Of a stretch of DNA of 64,000 nt, positions 56,274 through 64,000 are shown one piece after another. This stretch comes from Legionella spiritensis (lineage in GTDB: Bacteria; Pseudomonadota; Gammaproteobacteria; Legionellales; Legionellaceae). Both the position numbers and the translations under genes were made by a program. Under the pieces are notes generated by a model, which made no database searches, had not been told where the DNA came from, and saw nothing but the letters and a program-made list of their open reading frames with translations. How positions within the stretch are numbered: the stretch's first letter is position 1; every line of letters begins with the position of its first letter. The stretch is from positions 2,506,501 to 2,570,500 of the forward strand of contig NZ_LT906457.1 of assembly GCF_900186965.1 (NCBI RefSeq), read 5' to 3'.

Positions 56274-56756
56274 TTAACGGCTATAAACGGGAACAATGAC
56301 TGTTTGCGATTGCGGCAAGACGCTGTAATTCGCCGATCCGACCGTACCGGCGCGACGACCATGCGCATCTTCAGCCCACACCTGAACGGACTTGCCTTTG
56401 ATAGCGGATGTGATTTTATAGACTTCCCGCGCTTTGATGTTCGCGTCAAACTCGACCAGGGCATTGTATTGTTGCGAAGCAAATCCACGCGCAAAGGTCA
56501 CATTGGCAACCATATTATGTTTGCCGGGTTGTATTCTCAATTTGGGCGTATTGGTAAAAAAGTTGTTCACAGCCTTGTCATCAATAGTGATGATGCTGTT
56601 CACACGCCAGGTAAACAGCGATTCCCTGACCTCCCCGCCCTGGATCGTCGCATGGGGGACATTGGTCTGGGGCTGGACATAAGAGGAGGTGGTCGCACAG
56701 CCTGACATAATACACACCACAACAAGCGCCATAAAGGACTTGATACATCGAATCAT
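56274..56756 (-). CDS. Putative lipoprotein
   Basis: The 160-residue protein has a lipoprotein signal (FMALVVVCIMSGC, lipobox MSGC at residues 16-19) and a beta-rich mature part. Segments such as RVNSIITIDDKAV and RIQPGKHNMVANVTF suggest a PEGA-like or immunoglobulin-like fold. I do not recognise a named family. It lies just upstream of the S28 peptidase on the same strand and ends 65 bp before that start, so the two may be co-transcribed. Confidence 0.75.
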   Translation of the reverse strand: MIRCIKSFMALVVVCIMSGCATTSSYVQPQTNVPHATIQGGEVRESLFTWRVNSIITIDDKAVNNFFTNTPKLRIQPGKHNMVANVTFARGFASQQYNALVEFDANIKAREVYKITSAIKGKSVQVWAEDAHGRRAGTVGSANYSVLPQSQTVIVPVYSR

Positions 56757-56880
56757 TGGAAATTCCTGGCTATTTTTTTGCGCACGATATCATCCAAATG
56801 GTTTAAGCACAACCAGATTTTCCAGCCTGTCCCTGTCATAATTGAGCGTTGACTCTCCAGATTGAATGAAAGATAGTGTT

Positions 56881-56901
56881 ATTTTGTTCACAGAACCTGG
56901 A
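56881..56901 (+). repeat. Solo REP/MITE end remnant
   Basis: ATTTTGTTCACAGAACCTGG matches the right end of the REP/MITE family and lies directly in front of the ribosome site of the gene at 56915. No core remains. Confidence 0.6.
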
Positions 56902-56914
56902 ATAAGGATTTCAC

Positions 56915-58348
56915 ATGAAATACGCCGCCCCCTATTGCACCTTTGATCAAAGAGAAGGATTTCGCAAAAAATATGCCGTCACCTATTGCACCTTTGATCC
57001 CAAAGCCGGGGCTAACCCTTTTTGGCATACCTGTATTTTATTATCCCGGTGGGATGGGCAGGGTCCGGTAGAAATCGTTGATAACTGGGGATTTTATGGC
57101 GTTCCCTCCACAAGCGGAGACGGATGGTTAAGCCGCATAAAAACAGGAATAGGTCTGGACATTGATTTGCAGGGCAATCACGGCATACTACGCCATGAAG
57201 AAGCACGTTTTATGGATAAAGGTCAAGGTCTGCATGGCATTACCTTTGAGTTAACCGAGGAGCAGTTTGACCTGCTGCAGCAAAAATGTCTGAAAATGGC
57301 CAAGGAGCAAGAGGACGCCATCGGGGAAGTAGTACAGGGGATCCCCGGTAAACCTGCCGATAAAACACGCATCTACCCGCACGAGGAATTGTCACACCAC
57401 ATTTACAATATAGAACGGGCTAAAAAATCCAACCGATTGTCCCCTTTTGATATACAAATCGATTTGACGCTGTTTGGCCCGTCACTAAAACGCTCGCACA
57501 CCTGTAAATCGCAAATCCTCTCCCTGCTTCAGGGGATAATCCCCGACGATCAAATCGACAGATTGACCGAAAACGGTAAACACCCCACTGTGCCCAGGTA
57601 CAGTGGCCCAATGGAAGACATTTATTTATACAGTGAAGGGCCGATGCGCAAACACATCAAATCTTCCGGTGAGGAAGTCCTTTACCGTGATTTGACTGAT
57701 AAAGGCGTTGCAATGTATTGGGCCTTGCCCCCGCAATTAGTTGTCCCCTTGTCCGGGGACACCACTGAACAGCTTAAAATCAGCGAGGAATATTGTCCGG
57801 ATGTCAAAAAAGCGGTCGCAAAACTGCTGAAACTGGAGTGGTTGTTTTATAACGCTGATATTCCCAACAAGTACGAACCCTATCGACGTGATCTGATACA
57901 ACGCATACATGACTGTTACGATTCTTTTGCCCGAATTGAACCCAAACAACCCTCACCGACCATCGGCGGTTTTCAGGGTTATTGTTACTCGTTGCTAAAC
58001 CAGCCCCGAAACAGGGATGAAAAAATACTTTTAGAAAAACTGGCTCGGGCCAGGTGGCTTTTTAACGCGCTGTACATGGCTGCTGTCGATGGTTGGACCA
58101 TTAGGGATCACATTCCTTCTGAAACACAGATCCGGGAAAAATCTCCGGTCGTAAATCCTTACACGGAAGAGGAAGAAATACCGGACTACAATCCGCTGGA
58201 AGCTCTGGCCTCTTGTCTAACCGATGAGGACAGAAAAAAGCTCTGTGCCATTCTCGGCCGTACCTACATTGAACCGGAGGAGGTATGCCAGCAATCATTG
58301 GAACAGTCCTGTGAAGGGGGGGAGCATACGCCGGCTTTGGCTTGTTAG
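56915..58348 (+). CDS. Papain-like candidate effector with duplicated N-terminus
   Basis: The 477-residue protein has no signal peptide. His38 lies in NPFWHTCILLSRWD, followed by VEIVDNWGFYG. GPSLKRSHTCKSQIL contains Cys197. This His-then-Cys order and the VDNWGFYG pattern resemble permuted papain-like proteins among Legionella effectors. The first 29 residues are a near-perfect tandem duplication (KYAAPYCTFD / KYAVTYCTFD), visible in DNA together with a repeated AGGATTTC ribosome region. The rest is polar, with KQPSPTIGGFQGYC and an acidic tail rich in EE. Function is inferred. Confidence 0.72.
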   Translation: MKYAAPYCTFDQREGFRKKYAVTYCTFDPKAGANPFWHTCILLSRWDGQGPVEIVDNWGFYGVPSTSGDGWLSRIKTGIGLDIDLQGNHGILRHEEARFMDKGQGLHGITFELTEEQFDLLQQKCLKMAKEQEDAIGEVVQGIPGKPADKTRIYPHEELSHHIYNIERAKKSNRLSPFDIQIDLTLFGPSLKRSHTCKSQILSLLQGIIPDDQIDRLTENGKHPTVPRYSGPMEDIYLYSEGPMRKHIKSSGEEVLYRDLTDKGVAMYWALPPQLVVPLSGDTTEQLKISEEYCPDVKKAVAKLLKLEWLFYNADIPNKYEPYRRDLIQRIHDCYDSFARIEPKQPSPTIGGFQGYCYSLLNQPRNRDEKILLEKLARARWLFNALYMAAVDGWTIRDHIPSETQIREKSPVVNPYTEEEEIPDYNPLEALASCLTDEDRKKLCAILGRTYIEPEEVCQQSLEQSCEGGEHTPALAC

Positions 58349-58416
58349 AGTGAACTACCCTGTTTACCCGCCTGCCTCATCGGCAGGCCCAGGTTCTGAT
58401 ATGGAGAATCGATGTC

Positions 58417-59391
58417 ATGTCTTTATTGGAAGATTATACTGATTTTGAATTGTATAATATTCTGCAATGCCATAAATCAGGCGAACTCAAACAGTGTGTT
58501 GGTCATGACGAAGCAGCACGATTAATCGCAGGTATTCAGCATATTTACCGGAAAAAGCGGAAAAAACAGAAATGGCTTCAAGCCCTGTCCATTCCCTTAA
58601 GCCAGGATTTCTCCACCCATCCCCTGATTCTGCTCTGGACTATCGTTGGCGTTATCAGTTTAGGAACCATGCCTCTCCTTATTGGTACGGCGATTATGGT
58701 GTGCATGTCCATTTTCATCGGAAGTGTCTTTTTTTATTCCAATTATCAGGAAATCCAGAAGAAGGAAAAAAAACTGAATCAACGCTTTCAACTTGATCTG
58801 TTAAAAAATCAGGCGGTTGATCTGCTGCTGGAAAGGAATGGTTTGCACGTTGCAACCATTAGCCGCCCGCCTTATAAACATAAAGACAAACTCGCCCATA
58901 TCCGGGACGCCATCAGTACGTCCCTATTGATTAGCACCACGTTATTCGGCACCTATTTTCTAGGCTTCACCGTCATTTTAACGGCTTTTCAAACCGCCGG
59001 CCTCATAGCGGCCACAAGCGCCGCAGGCCCGATAGGTTTGCTTGCCGGTTTAGGGGTGATACTGGCTGTCAGCCTATATTTCGGCTACAAACAATACCAA
59101 ATTATGAAACAAAACGATCAATTAAAATTTGAACAGAAAAATTTAAAAAAAACCGTCGAGGAAAAAGTGATGTTATGCCGGGATCTGAAAAAACATCGTA
59201 TACAAATCTTGTCGCATGAGGAAATACAAAGCACAAAACGATTACCTGTCACCTCAACCCGTCGTTCCGGCAAACACCATCTGCTTGAAATAACTTCAAA
59301 CAACCACCCGAATCCGCATCAATTTTTTAACAATCCGTCCACCGGCATCAGAACAACCAGGCAATCCCTTCCTTTCATTCTCCGTTACTAG
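58417..59391 (+). CDS. Membrane-hairpin protein, candidate effector
   Basis: The 324-residue protein has a polar N-terminus and two pairs of membrane segments (about 66-85 and 88-108; about 168-193 and 196-222). They are separated by a charged helical region, and a basic, polar, Asn-rich tail follows. This architecture is common in Legionella effectors that insert into host membranes. I recognise no family. GGAG lies 10 bases before the ATG. It follows the papain-like gene on the same strand, with a solo REP-end (CCAGGTTCTG, 58389) between. Confidence 0.65.
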   Translation: MSLLEDYTDFELYNILQCHKSGELKQCVGHDEAARLIAGIQHIYRKKRKKQKWLQALSIPLSQDFSTHPLILLWTIVGVISLGTMPLLIGTAIMVCMSIFIGSVFFYSNYQEIQKKEKKLNQRFQLDLLKNQAVDLLLERNGLHVATISRPPYKHKDKLAHIRDAISTSLLISTTLFGTYFLGFTVILTAFQTAGLIAATSAAGPIGLLAGLGVILAVSLYFGYKQYQIMKQNDQLKFEQKNLKKTVEEKVMLCRDLKKHRIQILSHEEIQSTKRLPVTSTRRSGKHHLLEITSNNHPNPHQFFNNPSTGIRTTRQSLPFILRY

Positions 59392-59560
59392 TACCACTTC
59401 CATTTAGTTTTGGCAGGCGCCTGTCATTCCCGCGCAGGCGGGAATCTATGCCTGATATAACACAGAGCCAATTTAGCCATAGATTCCCGCCTGCGCGGGA
59501 ATGACAAGAAATGACACGCTTTGTGCAATGCTACCTGTCAAAACTAAATAGAAACAGTAC
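59391..59560. mobile_element. 170-bp MITE with perfect internal 28-bp inverted repeat
   Basis: Outer inverted ends of 26 bp (GTACCACTTCCATTTAGTTT and its diverged mirror at 59535-59560; 21 of 26 bases agree) enclose an internal perfect inverted repeat at 59423-59450 and 59478-59505 (GTCATTCCCGCGCAGGCGGG). No coding capacity. It abuts the IS630-type element, whose left end starts at 59561. The internal repeat resembles the GTCATTCCCGCGNAGGCGGG palindromes found in many bacterial genomes. Confidence 0.75.
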
Positions 59561-59646
59561 TAGTACAGCGTTTCACTGATTTTGTCCTGCAATAGGGACG
59601 TGTGCTAACCTCCCGCGTTCTTGAGGCGCATTGGGAAGAAGCACAC

Positions 59647-60093
59647 ATGGACAAGTATATAGTAAAACTCACATTAGAAGAACGCACAGAATTACTAACG
59701 TTGATTCGAGTGGGAAAAACAGCAGCAAATAAATTAATGCATGCGAGAGTTTTATTATCAGCAGATGAAAACGATAAAAAAGTAAAGCCTAAAACAGATG
59801 AAGAAATAGCCACTGAAATGCATATATGTACTAAAACGGTGGCACGAATAAGACAACGATTTGTTGAGGAAGGAATGGAGTCAGCATTATCACGTAGAGC
59901 ACATACTAATCCCAAGGGTCGTAAAATTGATGGGGAACGAGAAGCTCATCTAGTTGCTCTATGTTGTTCAACACCTCCAGAAGGAAGGAATCGGTGGACA
60001 TTAAAGCTGTTAGCCAACAAGCTGATAGAACTGGAAATCGTTGATAGTGTGTCCCCTGTAACAGTGAGTAGGGTTTTAAAAAAAACGAAATAA
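59647..60093 (+). CDS. IS630-type transposase, ORF A (HTH region)
   Basis: The 148-residue frame (ATG 59647, MDKYIVKLTLEERTEL) carries the helix-turn-helix part, with MHICTKTVARIRQRFVEEG and the RWTLKLLANKLIELE region. It ends at an A8 run, VLKKTK. A -1 shift there continues into the DDE part (next entry), giving one full-length transposase. GTG 59602 is an alternative, longer start. Confidence 0.85.
   Translation: MDKYIVKLTLEERTELLTLIRVGKTAANKLMHARVLLSADENDKKVKPKTDEEIATEMHICTKTVARIRQRFVEEGMESALSRRAHTNPKGRKIDGEREAHLVALCCSTPPEGRNRWTLKLLANKLIELEIVDSVSPVTVSRVLKKTK
60078..60085 (+). other. Probable programmed -1 frameshift site
   Basis: A run of eight A residues at the end of the transposase ORF A. 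Reading on in the -1 frame gives KKNEIKPWQKREWCIPPEAN, which runs directly into the catalytic ORF B. A-rich slippage sites are typical of frameshifted IS630-type transposases. A sequencing error or a decayed element is the alternative. Confidence 0.65.
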
Positions 60094-60797
60094 AGCCATG
60101 GCAAAAACGAGAATGGTGTATTCCACCCGAAGCAAATGCTGATTTTGTTTGTAAAATGGAGGATGTATTGGATATTTACAAACGTCCTTATGATGCAAGA
60201 CGGCCAGTTGTTTGTATGGATGAAACGAATAAGCAGTTGGTCAAAGAAACAAGGACACCTATTCCAGCAAGCCCTGGAGAAAGTGTGCGCTATGATGCTG
60301 AATATGAAAGAAATGGTGTTTGTAATGTTTTTTTAAGTTGTGAGCCTTTGATAGGTAAACGTACAACAAAAGTGACTGACCATCGAAAAAAGGCGGATTG
60401 GGCTCTTTTTATTAAAGAGTTGGTTGATAACCATTATCCGTCTGTCGATAAGATTGTATTGGTCATGGATAACTTAAATACACATACAGGTTCCTCATTA
60501 TATGAGGTATTCGAGCCAGCGGAAGCCAAGAGAATATTGGATAAATTGGAAATTCATTACACGCCAAAACATGGTAGTTGGTTGAATATGGCTGAAATTG
60601 AATTAAGTCATCTGGGCAGACAATGTCTGAATAGGCGGATTGCAGATAAAGAGACGTTTATTCACGAAGTAGCTGAATGGAATAAGAACAGGGATGCAGA
60701 GGAGGCGACCATCGATTGGCAGTTTACAACCGAGGACGCCAGAATTAAATTAAAACGTTTGTACCCTGTCCTAAGCATCACAGGACAGAATCAGTGA
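60081..60797 (+). CDS. IS630-type transposase, ORF B (DDE catalytic region)
   Basis: In the -1 frame the sequence runs without stop from the A8 run to 60797. It has the first Asp in VVCMDETNK, the second in LVMDNLNTHTG, and the Glu in GSWLNMAEIELS. An internal ATG at 60156 is probably not used; the catalytic domain needs residues from the frame upstream of it. With ORF A it would form a protein of about 385 residues. Confidence 0.87.
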   Translation, partial: KNEIKPWQKREWCIPPEANADFVCKMEDVLDIYKRPYDARRPVVCMDETNKQLVKETRTPIPASPGESVRYDAEYERNGVCNVFLSCEPLIGKRTTKVTDHRKKADWALFIKELVDNHYPSVDKIVLVMDNLNTHTGSSLYEVFEPAEAKRILDKLEIHYTPKHGSWLNMAEIELSHLGRQCLNRRIADKETFIHEVAEWNKNRDAEEATIDWQFTTEDARIKLKRLYPVLSITGQNQ

Positions 60798-60821
60798 AAC
60801 GCTGTACTAGGGCGTGTCCTC

Positions 60822-60992
60822 ATTCTGTGAACCAATTTTTCTTCGCACCATTTTTTGCGAAAAGGCAGTAGCCCGTAAGGAGGCCTGTGGCCGTATTGCG
60901 GGGTATCATGTTCCAATATTGTCCCGGGAGAACAGGTCAATACCCGGTGAGCGTTATCCCGCATTTCGGCTTCGCCTTCATGACGGGCTACA
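60822..60992 (+). repeat. REP/MITE family copy 7
   Basis: The left end ATTCTGTGAACCAATTTTTC and a core with arms AGCCCGTAAGGAGGCCTGTG and CTTCATGACGGGCTAC. The loop carries an unrelated extra segment (TATCATGTTCCAATATTGTC). The right outer end is missing. It lies between the IS630-type element and the metalloprotease gene. Confidence 0.8.
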
Positions 60993-61088
60993 AAAAAGGG
61001 ACAAATCACACGCCTTGTTGGAAACATTATTTCCATGATGATTATTTTTATGTCATAATGCCTTGATTTTATAGCTTTATCGGATGGA

Positions 61089-62771
61089 ATGATGATTAAA
61101 AAAGCGGTTTTACTCACGTTGGCAAGTCTTACTCAATCGGCATTGGCAACCCATGCCATCGATCTCTACCAGGCCCCCGTAGCCAGTTTAGACAAATTTC
61201 CCGTCATGCAACAATCCATGCAGGCAGCCATGGCCAAAACAACTGCCGCTCCGGAAAATAATCAGCTTAAAACCGTTAACCTGACCAGAAACAGCAAACA
61301 ACTCATTACCCGCTATCAACAATATTACAAGGGCATTCCCGTTATCGGCGCTCAGGTGATGGTAGTCGGCGCGAATGGTAATGGCCTGCTCTCCTCCGGG
61401 CATAACGCGATAGTCAACGGTCATCTGGTCGATGAGATCAACATCAATACCCACCCGGCCGTCAGTTCGCAACAGGCGTTGGCCGCGGCCAGGACACTAT
61501 ATCTGACCAAAAACCCACAAACCGCTACCGGTGAAGGGCAAGTCCGATTGCAGATCCGGCCGGACGACAGCAATCAATTAGGTCTGGTTTATCAGGTTTC
61601 CTTTAAAACCATGACTGCCGAAGGAAAACCCTTATGGCCTTTCTTTCTTGTTGATGCCCAATCAGGCCGTGTTATCAAGCAATGGAACAACATTAAAACC
61701 TATGATGACACAGGCCCGGGCGGTAACGAAAAAACCCGGGAATACTGGTACGGAAAAGACGGTTTACCACCGCTTCAAGTCATTCGGAAAGACAGCCGAT
61801 GCGTCATGGATGACAACAAAGTGCGGATGGTTCATCTGCGTTCATCCTGGGACTGGTACAATCAATTGCTGTCGGCTTATGATTACGAATGCGGCAACAA
61901 TATCGGAGAAACGACAAACGGCGCGTTCTCACCGGGTAATGACGCCTATTATTTTGGCCATGTCATTGTTGACATGTACAAAAAATGGTATGGATTAAAC
62001 GCCTTGCAATTGGAAAACGGTACACCAATGACCCTCATCATGCGCGTTCATTTCGGTCAGGGTTACGATAACGCTTTTTGGGACGGTGAAACCATGTCTT
62101 TTGGCGACGGAGAGGATTTTTATCCCCTGGTTTCCCTGGATGTGGCCGGGCATGAAGTCACTCACGGCTTTACCGAACAACACTCCGATCTGGAATACCA
62201 TGATCAATCCGGCGCCTTGAACGAATCCGTCTCCGATATGGCAGGCCAGGCCGCGCGCGCCTATCTTCTGGAACAATCTCCCGACTTGTATAACAAAATC
62301 AGTATCACACCCGATGAAGTCACCTGGGGTATCGGTGAAACCATTGTCAAGGATTCTTTCGGCAAGGCATTACGTTTCATGGATTATCCCTCTGCCGACG
62401 GCAGCTCCGCCGATTGCCTGGATAAATCCCTGGCGCGCAGCACCGGAACTTACTGCGCTATCAGCTACAATGACCTGATTGCCTTTGCCGAAGCCCAAAT
62501 TCCTGATCCGGAAGACCGGCAGGATTTTATTGTGCATACGGCGAGTGGTGTATTCAACAAAGCCTTTTATTTGTTATCCCGGGCCATAGGTATCAAGAAA
62601 GCCTATCATGTGATGATCCTGGCCAATACCAGATACTGGACACCCACCACTGATTTTATGAGCGGTGCCTGCGGTGTTATGCATGCGGCCAATGATTTAA
62701 AGCTGGATCCTGATGTGTTTCGCACCGTATTTAATCAGGTGGGAGTGGATACGACGCATTGTCCGATTTGA
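61089..62771 (+). CDS. Secreted M4 (thermolysin-family) zinc metalloprotease
   Basis: The 560-residue preproprotein has a signal peptide (residues about 1-20), an FTP/PepSY propeptide region (KQLITRYQQYYKGIPVIGAQV), and a catalytic domain. The domain has the zinc site DVAGHEVTHGFTEQ and the third ligand in GALNESVSDMAG. It is homologous to Legionella ProA/Msp, a type II secreted protease, and to Pseudomonas elastase. Several Legionella species have more than one copy. Two adjacent ATGs start the frame; the first follows a GGA-rich stretch. Confidence 0.93.
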   Translation: MMIKKAVLLTLASLTQSALATHAIDLYQAPVASLDKFPVMQQSMQAAMAKTTAAPENNQLKTVNLTRNSKQLITRYQQYYKGIPVIGAQVMVVGANGNGLLSSGHNAIVNGHLVDEININTHPAVSSQQALAAARTLYLTKNPQTATGEGQVRLQIRPDDSNQLGLVYQVSFKTMTAEGKPLWPFFLVDAQSGRVIKQWNNIKTYDDTGPGGNEKTREYWYGKDGLPPLQVIRKDSRCVMDDNKVRMVHLRSSWDWYNQLLSAYDYECGNNIGETTNGAFSPGNDAYYFGHVIVDMYKKWYGLNALQLENGTPMTLIMRVHFGQGYDNAFWDGETMSFGDGEDFYPLVSLDVAGHEVTHGFTEQHSDLEYHDQSGALNESVSDMAGQAARAYLLEQSPDLYNKISITPDEVTWGIGETIVKDSFGKALRFMDYPSADGSSADCLDKSLARSTGTYCAISYNDLIAFAEAQIPDPEDRQDFIVHTASGVFNKAFYLLSRAIGIKKAYHVMILANTRYWTPTTDFMSGACGVMHAANDLKLDPDVFRTVFNQVGVDTTHCPI

Positions 62772-62779
62772 CAAACCGG

Positions 62780-62902
62780 TAGCCCGTAAGGAGGCCACAG
62801 GCCGTATTGCGGGATAATGCCCCCATATCGCACTCATGGAGCAGGGAGTACGCGTGTGGAGATTATCCCGCCTTACGGCGTTGTCTTCATAGCAAGCTGC
62901 CA
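62780..62902 (+). repeat. REP family copy 8 (core, variant loop)
   Basis: The left arm AGCCCGTAAGGAGGCCACAG is followed by GCCGTATTGCGGGATAATGC, a loop containing CGCACTCATGGAGCAGGGAG, and the right arm TTATCCCGCCTTACGGCG. It has no outer GTGAACC ends. It lies between the metalloprotease and trehalase genes, which converge. Confidence 0.7.
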
Positions 62903-62906
62903 GGAA

Positions 62907-64000
62907 CTATAAGGGTGTGTTTACCGACTGCAATTCATTAAGAAAAACCAGATAAACACCATTCGTCCAGCCGAAACCCACTTCATTGGTGGCATAACTG
63001 TACTTGATTTTATTATCCGTATGAATGCTGACATTCTGTACGTCGTATTTCTCAAAAATCGTGCGGGCTTGCTGAAATCCTTTATTGATTGTCGTAACAA
63101 AGCGCGCAGCCAGATCAAGGGCCAAATCCCGATAACCGTATTTTTTTAATCCCTCCACCGCAAAATACTGCATGGGCGCCCAGCCAAACGGCGCATCCCA
63201 CTGCACATCCTGTTGGTAAGCACTGGTCACAAGACCACCTTTGCCCAGCAAAACAGATAAATTGCGCACCACCGCCCTGGCCTGTTTCGGCGAGGCGATA
63301 CCAGCCCAAAGCGGGTAGAACGTGGTTGCGTAAATATAGGGCCTTAACCGGCGTGCCTTGAAATTATAGTCAAAATAATAGCCCGCCTTGTCATCCCACA
63401 TAAACTGATTCACAAGACGCGAACGCGTTTGTGCCCGCTTCTTCCATCCGTCCGCCGTTTCAGGCTCACCCAGAATGGTGTAAATGGCCGAGGCATCCTT
63501 TTCCATTTGCACAAGCAGAACATTCAAATCAACAGGGGCATAATCGAGTATAGCGGCACTGAATGGACCAAATTTGGCCGAGATATCAAAACCGGATTCA
63601 CGCACCGTCCGATCAGCGATATAAAACAGCTCAGTCAGGGTATCGTGTCTGGCATCGTAGTAAAGGGATTTGTCGTAATCGTCAACATCGCGGGCTTTAA
63701 AATACGCCCGTACTTTTTCATAATAATCCGGGGACTCTTCCGGCGGCTTTCCGACGCCCCCCGCATAGTACCGTGATAATCCCAGTTCAGGAATGAGGTG
63801 TGGTGGGGTGACCCAAAATTGATAGAGCTTGTCGATAGCAGGCAAGGTGGATTTTAACCAGTCTTTATCTCCGGTTTTATGGTAATAGGCTAATATCATT
63901 TCCGTTAGTAACGGCGGTTGCGAACGTTGCAAATAATACGTCCGGTTCGCATTGAGAACCATCCCGTAATGATTCACTTCATAAATCAGATTATCCACCA
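62907..64000 (-). CDS. Trehalase (GH37), C-terminal part
   Basis: The 364 visible residues are the C-terminal two thirds of a glycoside hydrolase family 37 trehalase. The 5' end lies beyond the right edge. Motifs are NRTYYLQRSQPPLLTEM and the second signature QWDAPFGWAPMQYFAVEGL, and the conserved catalytic acid region DISAKFG. It hydrolyses trehalose to glucose, and family members in bacteria are often periplasmic. The first residues (DNLIYEVNHYG) are the usual continuation of MVDNF, so the gene certainly extends upstream. Confidence 0.92.
   Translation of the reverse strand, partial: VDNLIYEVNHYGMVLNANRTYYLQRSQPPLLTEMILAYYHKTGDKDWLKSTLPAIDKLYQFWVTPPHLIPELGLSRYYAGGVGKPPEESPDYYEKVRAYFKARDVDDYDKSLYYDARHDTLTELFYIADRTVRESGFDISAKFGPFSAAILDYAPVDLNVLLVQMEKDASAIYTILGEPETADGWKKRAQTRSRLVNQFMWDDKAGYYFDYNFKARRLRPYIYATTFYPLWAGIASPKQARAVVRNLSVLLGKGGLVTSAYQQDVQWDAPFGWAPMQYFAVEGLKKYGYRDLALDLAARFVTTINKGFQQARTIFEKYDVQNVSIHTDNKIKYSYATNEVGFGWTNGVYLVFLNELQSVNTPL

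Larger units (their letters stand above)
59561..60809 (+). mobile_element. IS630-type insertion sequence
   Basis: A 1249-bp element. The left end TAGTACAGCGTTTCACTGAT and the right end (inverted TAGTACAGCGTTTCACTGAT) are identical over the first 20 bases, with one mismatch in 29. Both ends begin with TA, the IS630/Tc1 target. It encodes a two-frame transposase with DDE motifs. Its GC content is clearly below that of the surroundings, suggesting recent arrival. MITE derivatives of it occur at 1374 and 16415. Confidence 0.9.

Noticed and set aside
59423-59505. CRISPR-like repeat or terminator
   Set aside because: Only two arms in inverted orientation inside a MITE; no spaced direct repeats, and no cas genes anywhere in the window.

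Overview
The window most likely comes from a Legionella chromosome or a close relative. The left end carries the type IVB secretion genes icmT, icmS, an icmR-position gene, icmQ, icmP and the start of icmO, in the canonical order. The rest is gamma-proteobacterial housekeeping of moderate GC, interleaved with large proteins that resemble Dot/Icm effectors.

Layout. 0-3.8 kb: icmTS(fir)QPO on the minus strand, with a 500-bp block of transposon-derived repeats between icmQ and icmP. 3.8-7 kb: a 972-residue repeat protein that I propose as a Dot/Icm substrate, with a PmrA-like direct repeat upstream. 7-16.2 kb: housekeeping genes (TVP38-type membrane protein, pabC, a small acidic protein, ygfA, an EVE-domain protein, PII, ubiK, yifB/comM, pyrB-ruvX-algH, a cold-shock protein, hemH). 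16.5-19.5 kb: nfeD, an SPFH protein, a small HTH protein and rimK. 19.97-24.1 kb: cytochrome oxidase assembly genes (sco, ctaB/cyoE, ctaA, a hypothetical, surf1, a DUF2909-type protein). 24.1-25.6 kb: a phytanoyl-CoA-dioxygenase-like protein and a GST. 25.8-36.6 kb: de novo purine synthesis, with purEK on the plus strand and purL-M-Q(S)-C-F-D-N as a tightly overlapping minus-strand operon. FGAM synthase is split, and PurQ appears fused to two PurS-like domains. 36.8-40.1 kb: a coiled-coil protein with permuted-papain-like motifs and a degenerate GGDEF-EAL protein. 40.2-46.7 kb: malic enzyme, a solute-binding protein, and a moxR-DUF58-transglutaminase operon. 46.8-59.4 kb: an accessory-looking stretch with a HAD-IG nucleotidase, a kinase-like protein, a protein with a CX5R phosphatase-like motif, mpg, NAD formate dehydrogenase, an S28 peptidase, a lipoprotein, a second papain-like candidate and a membrane-hairpin protein. 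59.4-60.8 kb: a MITE next to an IS630-type element with a probable -1 frameshift. 61-64 kb: an M4 metalloprotease and the 3' part of a GH37 trehalase that runs off the window.

Dispersed elements link the whole region. A palindromic REP/MITE family, with arms containing AGCCCGTAAGGAGG and often flanked by GTGAACCAAAATTTT ends, occurs at least eight times. Its ends also survive as solo remnants next to several genes, and in two cases supply a stop codon. A deletion derivative of the IS630 element lies at 1374-1516, with a further fragment near 16.4 kb.

I saw no rRNA, tRNA or CRISPR array. All function calls come from reading the sequence and remembered family motifs. No search was run.
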